This document shows, piece after piece, positions 7,661-12,086 of a DNA stretch of 12,086 nt. Source of the DNA: Piscirickettsiaceae bacterium. Lineage in GTDB: Bacteria; Pseudomonadota; Gammaproteobacteria; Nitrosococcales; Methylophagaceae. The translations under genes and the position numbers were made by a program. How positions within the stretch are numbered: position 1 is the first letter of the stretch; the number at the start of each line of letters is the position of its first letter. Where the stretch lies: NCBI GenBank assembly GCA_030627065.1, contig DAOUSV010000034.1, positions 1-12,086 on the forward strand. The letters run 5' to 3'. Below the pieces are notes generated by a model. That model saw only the letters and a list, made by a program, of their open reading frames with translations. It searched no databases and was not told the origin of the DNA.

Positions 7661-8143
7661 TTAATTCACGTGAAAAGTGCGTCTAAGTTTACGCAATACG
7701 GCAAATACAATAGGCCACATAATGGTACTTGTTACTGCAGGTAACCAGACATGCCAACCTGTGGTTCTCGGTGATAACAAAACATTCATAAGCTGAACAA
7801 GTAACACCAAAGACAAAATACTCAATGCTTGTTGCCACAAGGGATACTGACGTAACTGTAAATGAAAACGTAAAACCATATATATAACTAAGGCATAAGA
7901 AAAGGCAAACACGCCTAAAGCACCGCCCATAATAAGATCGATTGCTAAGCCCGTAAACCATGCTAAACCGACACCAACACGACGAGGAAGCGCCATTGCC
8001 CAATAAATTAAGACCATTACTACCCATTCAGGCCTAAAAAAACGTATTGATTCAGTGAAAGGAATTAGCATTAATATGATGGCAATGATAATGCTCAGGA
8101 TAATAATACTGCTGCCACCATTTTGCGATTGATTGCTGACCAT
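7661..8143 (-). CDS. mreD: Rod-shape-determining inner-membrane protein MreD
   Basis: Small integral membrane partner of MreC in the elongasome. The 160 residues consist almost wholly of five or so hydrophobic segments. Typical MreD features are RPEWVVMVLIYWAMALP (37-53) and the GLAIDLIMGGALG stretch (65-77), with the conserved aspartate at D69. The basic C-terminus (RKLRRT) should be cytoplasmic. Length matches E. coli MreD (162). The ATG overlaps the mreC stop by one base (TAATG) and is preceded by a strong G-rich ribosome binding site (GGGGGGAG) inside the end of mreC, so it is likely both coupled and well initiated. Primary sequence conservation of MreD is low, but motif, topology and position together make the call secure. 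Confidence 0.94.
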   Translation of the reverse strand: MVSNQSQNGGSSIIILSIIIAIILMLIPFTESIRFFRPEWVVMVLIYWAMALPRRVGVGLAWFTGLAIDLIMGGALGVFAFSYALVIYMVLRFHLQLRQYPLWQQALSILSLVLLVQLMNVLLSPRTTGWHVWLPAVTSTIMWPIVFAVLRKLRRTFHVN

Positions 8144-9000
8144 TACTCTCCCCCCTCTGCTAGAGGAGCAACCTCTATGTAAGTAGGAGGTAAGACCAAT
8201 AATACTTCCCGACTTGTTTCTAATTGAGCTGCAGGTTTCACTTTAATATCTGCAAAGGCTTTGCCCTGTGGAAAATTAATAGACACCACAGTTCCTACAG
8301 GATAACCAACTGGAAACCGCCCACCTAGCCCAGAAGTTACTAATAAATCACCTTCTCGTATATCAGCATTATGAGGTAAATGTTCCAACTGTAAGTATTG
8401 ACCAAGCCCACGACCGGTAACAACTGCTCGCAAACCATTTCTATTACTTTGCACAGGCACGCCATGACTAGGATCTGTAAGCAAAATAACACGACTAGAT
8501 AATATATCCACTTGAGTGACCTGCCCCATTACTCCTGTTGCATCGAGTACAGGTTGACCAGAAAAAACACCATATCGTTGCCCTTTATTAATGATGACTT
8601 TCTGGGAAAACGGGTCAAGATCGATAGTTAATAATTCAGCAACGAGTACACGCTCATGCAAGCGAAATGAAGATCCTAGTAATTCTCTCAAACGTATATT
8701 TTCTTGCTCTAATGATTGTAATTTTTGTAAGCGAATATTATTTAATAAAATTTCAGCTTCTAGTGCCGTCTTTTTTTCTCTTAACTGTTCACGATCTTGA
8801 AAAAAGTCATTAGTCCAAGTGCTAACGTCACTAGGAAGTGAAGCTATAACTTGAATAGGGTAGACAATGGTCGATAAGACTGAACGAATAGAAGAAAAAT
8901 AATTTAATCGCGAATCAAGAAAAAACAAAGCTAATGATGCTAAAAGAGCTAATAGCAATCGAGTATTTAATGAAGGATCATGAGCAAATAAAGGTTTGAT
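8143..9000 (-). CDS. mreC: Rod-shape-determining protein MreC, probable non-canonical (ATC or ATT) start
   Basis: Bitopic inner-membrane protein whose periplasmic part activates PBP2/RodA and links them to MreB. Counting from the ATC at 9000-8998 there are 285 residues: a short cytoplasmic KPLFAHDPSLNTR, one membrane helix (about 15-29), a periplasmic coiled coil (about 65-108, rich in Glu/Leu/Gln) and the two-barrel MreC domain, with conserved LQLEHLPHNADIREGD and VTSGLGGRFPVGYPVG near residues 203-236. The only standard start codon in the N-terminal region is TTG at 8958, which has no ribosome binding site and would drop the conserved tail. E. coli MreC starts MKPIFSRGPSLQIRL, aligning its Met with this ATC. 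An AGG lies 6 bases before the adjacent ATT (9003) and 9 before the ATC. The C-terminus lacks the long proline-rich extension of E. coli MreC. Confidence 0.93.
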   Translation of the reverse strand: MKPLFAHDPSLNTRLLLALLASLALFFLDSRLNYFSSIRSVLSTIVYPIQVIASLPSDVSTWTNDFFQDREQLREKKTALEAEILLNNIRLQKLQSLEQENIRLRELLGSSFRLHERVLVAELLTIDLDPFSQKVIINKGQRYGVFSGQPVLDATGVMGQVTQVDILSSRVILLTDPSHGVPVQSNRNGLRAVVTGRGLGQYLQLEHLPHNADIREGDLLVTSGLGGRFPVGYPVGTVVSINFPQGKAFADIKVKPAAQLETSREVLLVLPPTYIEVAPLAEGGE

Positions 9001-9019
9001 AATTCGATACCTAAAAACT

Positions 9020-9054
9020 AAAAAAACCTTTGCAGAGGCGGCTCTCTACAAAGG
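9020..9054 (-). terminator. Rho-independent terminator after mreB
   Basis: On the minus strand CCTTTGTAGAG (9054-9044) pairs with CTCTGCAAAGG (9037-9027) to give an 11-bp stem, perfect except for one U-G wobble. The loop is six bases (AGCCGC), and seven Ts follow directly (9026-9020). It lies between the mreB stop and the probable mreC start. It should end a large share of transcripts after mreB, with read-through or an undetected promoter supplying the downstream genes. Confidence 0.85.
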
Positions 9055-9080
9055 CTAGTAAGAATACATATTAAAACTAC

Positions 9081-10127
9081 TTATTCAAAGGTGAAAATAT
9101 CCATTCCTTGTTCATCGATCATTTCCAATGCACGACCACCACCACGAGCCACACAGGTTAGTGGGTCTTCTGCAACCAGTGCTGGCAATCCAGTTTCTTC
9201 AATTAACAAACGATCAAGATCACGTAATAAAGCGCCTCCGCCTGTTAAAACGATTCCCTTTTCAGCGACATCGGCTCCTAATTCTGGTGGTGTTTGTTCT
9301 AATGCTGTTTTTACAGCAGCAACAATACCTGATAAAGGATCTTGTAATGCTTCAAGAATTTCATTGCTATTTAAGGTGAAACTACGAGGAATACCTTCGG
9401 CTAAATTACGTCCACGCACTTCCATTTCTTTAACTTCATTACCTGGGAAGGCTGAACCAATCTCTTTCTTAATTTTTTCTGCAGTAGCCTCACCAATCAA
9501 TGTACCGTAATTACGACGTACATAATTGATAATAGCCTCATCAAATAAGTCACCGCCGATACGTACTGACGCTGAATACACAATACCGTTTAAGGAAATA
9601 ACCGCGACTTCAGTTGTACCCCCACCGATATCTAACACCATAGAACCGCTCGCTTCTTCAACGGGCATTCCTGCACCAATTGCCGCCGCCATTGGCTCTT
9701 CAATCAAAAATACATCTCTCGCACCCGCACCTGCTGCTGATTCACGAATTGCTCGACGTTCAACTTGCGTCGATCCACAAGGTACACAGACTAAAACGCG
9801 CGGACTTGGCTTTAAAAAACGACCTTCATGTACTTTACGAATAAAATGTTGCAACATTTTTTCTGTCACCGTGAAGTCGGCAATAACACCATCTTTCAAT
9901 GGTCTAATTGCAGTGATATTCCCTGGTGTTCGGCCTAACATTCGTTTTGCTTCCGTACCTACGGCCGCAATTGATCGTGGACCGCCAGGACCTTTCTCTT
10001 GGCGAATTGCGACAACTGAAGGCTCATCAAGAACGATGCCCTTGCCTCTTACATAAATCAATGTATTTGCTGTACCAAGATCGATCGAAAGATCGTTAGA
10101 AAATAAGCCGCGTAGACGTTCAAACAT
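9081..10127 (-). CDS. mreB: Rod-shape-determining protein MreB (bacterial actin)
   Basis: ATP-binding actin homologue that forms membrane-associated filaments and orients side-wall peptidoglycan synthesis. The 348 residues start MFERLRGLFSNDLSIDLGTA, with an N-terminal amphipathic membrane-binding helix. Phosphate loop 1 is DLGTANT (16-22), the catalytic region LIEEPMAAAIG (141-151), phosphate loop 2 DIGGGTTE (166-173), and the adenosine motif VLTGGGALLRDLD (293-305). Length and sequence are almost standard for gammaproteobacterial MreB. The ATG at 10127 has no clear ribosome binding site just upstream (a pyrimidine-rich stretch instead), which is unusual for a highly expressed gene. It heads the minus-strand run, is divergent from gatC, and is followed by an intrinsic terminator before mreC. 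Confidence 0.98.
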   Translation of the reverse strand: MFERLRGLFSNDLSIDLGTANTLIYVRGKGIVLDEPSVVAIRQEKGPGGPRSIAAVGTEAKRMLGRTPGNITAIRPLKDGVIADFTVTEKMLQHFIRKVHEGRFLKPSPRVLVCVPCGSTQVERRAIRESAAGAGARDVFLIEEPMAAAIGAGMPVEEASGSMVLDIGGGTTEVAVISLNGIVYSASVRIGGDLFDEAIINYVRRNYGTLIGEATAEKIKKEIGSAFPGNEVKEMEVRGRNLAEGIPRSFTLNSNEILEALQDPLSGIVAAVKTALEQTPPELGADVAEKGIVLTGGGALLRDLDRLLIEETGLPALVAEDPLTCVARGGGRALEMIDEQGMDIFTFE

Positions 10128-10245
10128 TAAGAGAAACCACAGTTTTGAATATAAAAACGATACTTTATCAATGCAATGGGCTGTTGAGCAAGCCGCGAAT
10201 GATTTAAACTGCAGTCTTTATATTAAATTTCCCTCTGGAATAGGC
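10128..10245. promoter_or_regulatory. Divergent intergenic region between mreB and gatC
   Basis: These 118 bp separate the two divergent start codons and must carry the promoters of both transcription units. The minus-strand candidate is listed separately. On the plus strand I see AT-rich -10-like boxes (for example TATATT at 10219-10224) but no convincing -35 partner. A GGA at 10237-10239 lies 6 bases before the gatC ATG and can act as its ribosome binding site. No operator-like long inverted repeat was noticed. Confidence 0.6.
10148..10176 (-). promoter_or_regulatory. Candidate sigma-70-type promoter for mreB
   Basis: On the minus strand TTGCAT (10176-10171) and TATATT (10153-10148) are separated by 17 bases. 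The -10 matches the consensus at five of six positions, the -35 at only three. Transcription would start near 10141, leaving a leader of about 14 bases before the mreB ATG. Such a short leader fits the missing ribosome binding site, but AT-rich DNA yields such matches by chance. Confidence 0.35.
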
Positions 10246-10533
10246 ATGAGTTTAGATAAATCCGATGTAGAAAAGATTGCACATTTAGCTCGATTGGCAA
10301 TCGATGATAATGATATCCCTGATTATGCGCGGGATTTAAGCAATATTTTTGGTCTCGTAGAAGAGTTAGCAAATGCTGATACAACTGATATCAGTCCAAT
10401 GGCTCACCCCTTCGATGCGCATCAAAGATTACGCAAAGACGTGGTATCTGAAACCAATCAGCGCGAATTATTTCAATCTATTGCGCCAAAAATAGATTCT
10501 GGCGTTTACCTCGTCCCTCAAGTTATCGAATAA
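10246..10533 (+). CDS. gatC: Asp-tRNA(Asn)/Glu-tRNA(Gln) amidotransferase subunit C
   Basis: Small subunit that stabilises the GatCAB complex, which converts misacylated Glu-tRNA(Gln) and/or Asp-tRNA(Asn) to Gln- and Asn-tRNA in the cytoplasm. The 95 residues start MSLDKSDVEKIAHLARLAI, the standard GatC N-terminus, and contain SPMAHPFDAHQRLRKDVV, the conserved middle segment that wraps GatA. The frame stays open upstream to an ATG at 10171, but the added 25 residues have no family counterpart, and the 10246 ATG has a GGA ribosome binding site 6 bases away, so the shorter form is chosen. It is divergent from mreB and 11 bp upstream of gatA, with which it is surely co-transcribed. Confidence 0.95.
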   Translation: MSLDKSDVEKIAHLARLAIDDNDIPDYARDLSNIFGLVEELANADTTDISPMAHPFDAHQRLRKDVVSETNQRELFQSIAPKIDSGVYLVPQVIE

Positions 10534-10544
10534 CAGGCCCACAC

Positions 10545-11999
10545 ATGCATAATAAATCTCTTTCTGAACTTTCAACATCGTTGCATAACGGTGAATTTAC
10601 TAGTGTCGAATTAACACAACATTATCTTGACCGTATAAATGCTCACAATAGTGAACTTAATGCATTTATCACCGTAAGTGATGAACTTGCACTGCAACAA
10701 GCACACGCTGCCGATCTGCGTTTGCAACAAAAAACTGCGGGCAAATTAACCGGTATTCCGCTTGCTCATAAAGATATTTTTTGTACCCAAGGTATTCGTA
10801 CCTCGTGTGGCTCGAAAATGTTGGATAACTTTATCTCACCTTATAACGCCACCGTGGTTGAAAAAATCAATGCAGCTGGCATGGTGACATTGGGTAAAAC
10901 CAATATGGATGAATTTGCTATGGGTTCATCAAATGAAACCAGCTTTTACGGTGCCGTTAAAAATCCGTGGGATATTAACCGAGTTCCAGGCGGCTCTTCA
11001 GGTGGTTCTGCCGCAACAATGGCGGCAAGTTTAGCCCCTATTGCAACTGGTACAGATACTGGTGGTTCAATTCGCCAACCTGCATCATTATGTAATTTAA
11101 CCGGTTTAAAACCTACTTATGGTCGCATTTCTCGCTATGGGATGATTGCCTTTGCCTCAAGCCTAGATCAAGCGGGTCCAATGGCCAAAAATGCTGAAGA
11201 TGCTGCTTTATTATTAAATGAAATGGCTGGCTTTGATGAGCGTGACTCAACCAGTATTGAGCGTGATGTGCCTGACTATTCGGCCACACTAAATGACTCA
11301 TTAGAAGGCTTACGTATTGGCTTGCCTAAAGAGTTCTTTAATGATGATTTAGATCCTAAAATTGCGGCATTAATTCAATCTGCCGTTAAAGAATATGAAG
11401 CATTAGGTGCAACAGTAAAAGAAATAACACTCCCAAATACAGCCTTATCGATACCGACATATTATGTGGTTGCTCCTGCTGAGTGTTCATCTAATTTATC
11501 GCGTATGGATGGCGTTCGTTTTGGTCATCGCTGTGATGAACCAAAAGATCTAGATGATCTATATCGTCGCTCTCGTGGTGAAGGTTTTGGTGAAGAAGTT
11601 AAACGCCGCATTATGATTGGTACTTATGCCCTATCTACTGGTTATTACGATGCCTATTATCTAAAAGCACAGCAATGTCGCCGTTTAATTAGTGATGATT
11701 TCAAACACGCATTTAATGACGTTGATGTTATTTTAGGTCCAACAGCACCAACAACCGCCTTTAAATTAGGCGATAAAACAGATGATCCTGTATCAATGTA
11801 TTTAGCTGATATTTACACAATCAGCACTAACTTAGCAGGCTTACCAGGTATATCTATTCCTGCGGGCTTTATTGATGGCTTACCTGTTGGTTTGCAATTA
11901 ATTGGTAATTACTTTGAAGAAGCGAAATTATTAAATGTTGCCCATCGTTACCAACGAGTAACAGATTGGCATACACAATCACCTGACAAGTTTCGTTAA
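10545..11999 (+). CDS. gatA: Asp-tRNA(Asn)/Glu-tRNA(Gln) amidotransferase subunit A (glutaminase)
   Basis: Amidase-signature subunit that releases ammonia from glutamine for the GatB kinase/amidase site. The 484 residues carry the Ser-cisSer-Lys triad: K76 (LAHKDIF), S151 in the signature PGGSSGGSAA, and nucleophile S175 in GTDTGGSIRQPAS. The spacings of 75 and 24 residues equal those of the characterised Staphylococcus GatA (K79, S154, S178). The C-terminal part has the expected YYDAYYLKAQQCRRLI and GLPGISIPAGF segments. Length is normal. An AGG lies 8 bases before the ATG. Unlike the usual gatC-gatA-gatB order, no gatB follows: a thiamine-diphosphate enzyme starts 3 bp after the stop. A generic amidase is unlikely given gatC directly upstream. 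Confidence 0.96.
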   Translation: MHNKSLSELSTSLHNGEFTSVELTQHYLDRINAHNSELNAFITVSDELALQQAHAADLRLQQKTAGKLTGIPLAHKDIFCTQGIRTSCGSKMLDNFISPYNATVVEKINAAGMVTLGKTNMDEFAMGSSNETSFYGAVKNPWDINRVPGGSSGGSAATMAASLAPIATGTDTGGSIRQPASLCNLTGLKPTYGRISRYGMIAFASSLDQAGPMAKNAEDAALLLNEMAGFDERDSTSIERDVPDYSATLNDSLEGLRIGLPKEFFNDDLDPKIAALIQSAVKEYEALGATVKEITLPNTALSIPTYYVVAPAECSSNLSRMDGVRFGHRCDEPKDLDDLYRRSRGEGFGEEVKRRIMIGTYALSTGYYDAYYLKAQQCRRLISDDFKHAFNDVDVILGPTAPTTAFKLGDKTDDPVSMYLADIYTISTNLAGLPGISIPAGFIDGLPVGLQLIGNYFEEAKLLNVAHRYQRVTDWHTQSPDKFR

Positions 12000-12002
12000 A
12001 CA

Positions 12003-12086
12003 ATGAAAGCCTCTGAACTTTTTCTTCGTAGCCTTGAAAATGAAGGTGTGGAATATATTTTTGGTATTCCCGGTGAAGAAAACTTG
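12003..12086 (+). CDS. Thiamine-diphosphate-dependent enzyme, acetolactate-synthase-like, N-terminal fragment
   Basis: Only the first 28 residues are visible before the right edge: MKASELFLRSLENEGV, then EYIFGIPGEENL. This is the start of the pyrimidine-binding domain of the acetolactate synthase / pyruvate oxidase superfamily, where an FGxPG turn follows the first helix. The PGEEN form is, from memory, typical of proteins annotated as acetolactate synthase large subunits that are distinct from the biosynthetic IlvB/IlvI (which usually show FGYPGG). The catalytic glutamate lies further on and cannot be seen. The ATG is 3 bp after the gatA stop without an obvious ribosome binding site, implying co-transcription with gatCA. 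The exact substrate cannot be assigned. Confidence 0.8.
   Translation, partial: MKASELFLRSLENEGVEYIFGIPGEENL

Noticed and set aside
7689..8027. A 112-residue minus-strand open frame within mreD in another frame.
   Set aside because: It is Cys/Tyr/Ser-rich with no recognisable pattern and fully overlaps mreD, whose hydrophobic segments and motifs are convincing.
9091..10056. Two long plus-strand open frames (139 and 176 residues) opposite mreB.
   Set aside because: They are antisense to a near-perfectly conserved mreB and their translations are low-complexity Ser/Pro/Ala/Arg-rich with no family resemblance. They reflect codon bias of mreB read backwards.
10171..10245. A 25-residue N-terminal extension of gatC.
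   Set aside because: The extension has no GatC counterpart, covers the divergent promoter region, and the internal ATG at 10246 has a better ribosome binding site and the standard N-terminus.
1..12086. Search by eye for a new defence, mobile or otherwise undescribed multi-gene system, CRISPR repeats, tRNA or rRNA genes.
   Set aside because: Every gene belongs to a well-known family, the DNA is almost fully coding with no repeat arrays or integrase-like genes, and no cloverleaf or rRNA segments were seen.

Overview
The window reads as a chromosomal cell-wall and cell-shape locus from a gammaproteobacterium. The DNA is AT-rich (roughly 40% G+C by eye). The gene set and order combine the mreBCD block, the mrdA-rodA-mltB-rlpA-dacA block and ybeD-lipB, with gatCA divergent from mreB. 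The low G+C and the merged cluster would fit a marine or methylotrophic lineage such as Cycloclasticus, Methylophaga or relatives, but that is a guess. No mobile element, CRISPR array, tRNA or rRNA was seen, and nothing suggests recent horizontal transfer.

Positions 1-10127 (minus strand) hold eleven co-directional genes. In transcription order they are mreB, mreC, mreD, mrdA (PBP2), rodA, mltB, rlpA, dacA (PBP5/6 type), a D-amino-acid transaminase gene, ybeD and lipB, which is cut by the left edge. Most junctions overlap or are a few bases apart: TAATG at mreC/mreD and ybeD/lipB, ATGA at rodA/mltB and dat/ybeD, 11 bp at mrdA/rodA, up to 32 bp at mltB/rlpA. MreBCD, RodA and PBP2 form the elongasome core. 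MltB and RlpA cleave glycan strands, DacA trims pentapeptides, and the transaminase can supply D-Ala/D-Glu. YbeD and LipB (lipoate attachment) close the run.

The main break in this run is an 80-base gap between mreB and mreC. It holds a convincing intrinsic terminator, so mreB is probably made in excess over the downstream genes. The mreC reading frame has no ATG, GTG or TTG where the family's conserved N-terminus begins. An ATT or ATC codon lies there, which suggests a rare initiation codon.

Positions 10128-10245 are a divergent promoter region. From 10246 on the plus strand come gatC and gatA (subunits of the tRNA-dependent amidotransferase). Three bases after gatA, where gatB is usually found, begins a thiamine-diphosphate enzyme of the acetolactate-synthase-like type, cut by the right edge. 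I found no wholly new system. The most unusual points are the probable non-canonical mreC start, the mreB terminator and the absence of gatB directly after gatA.
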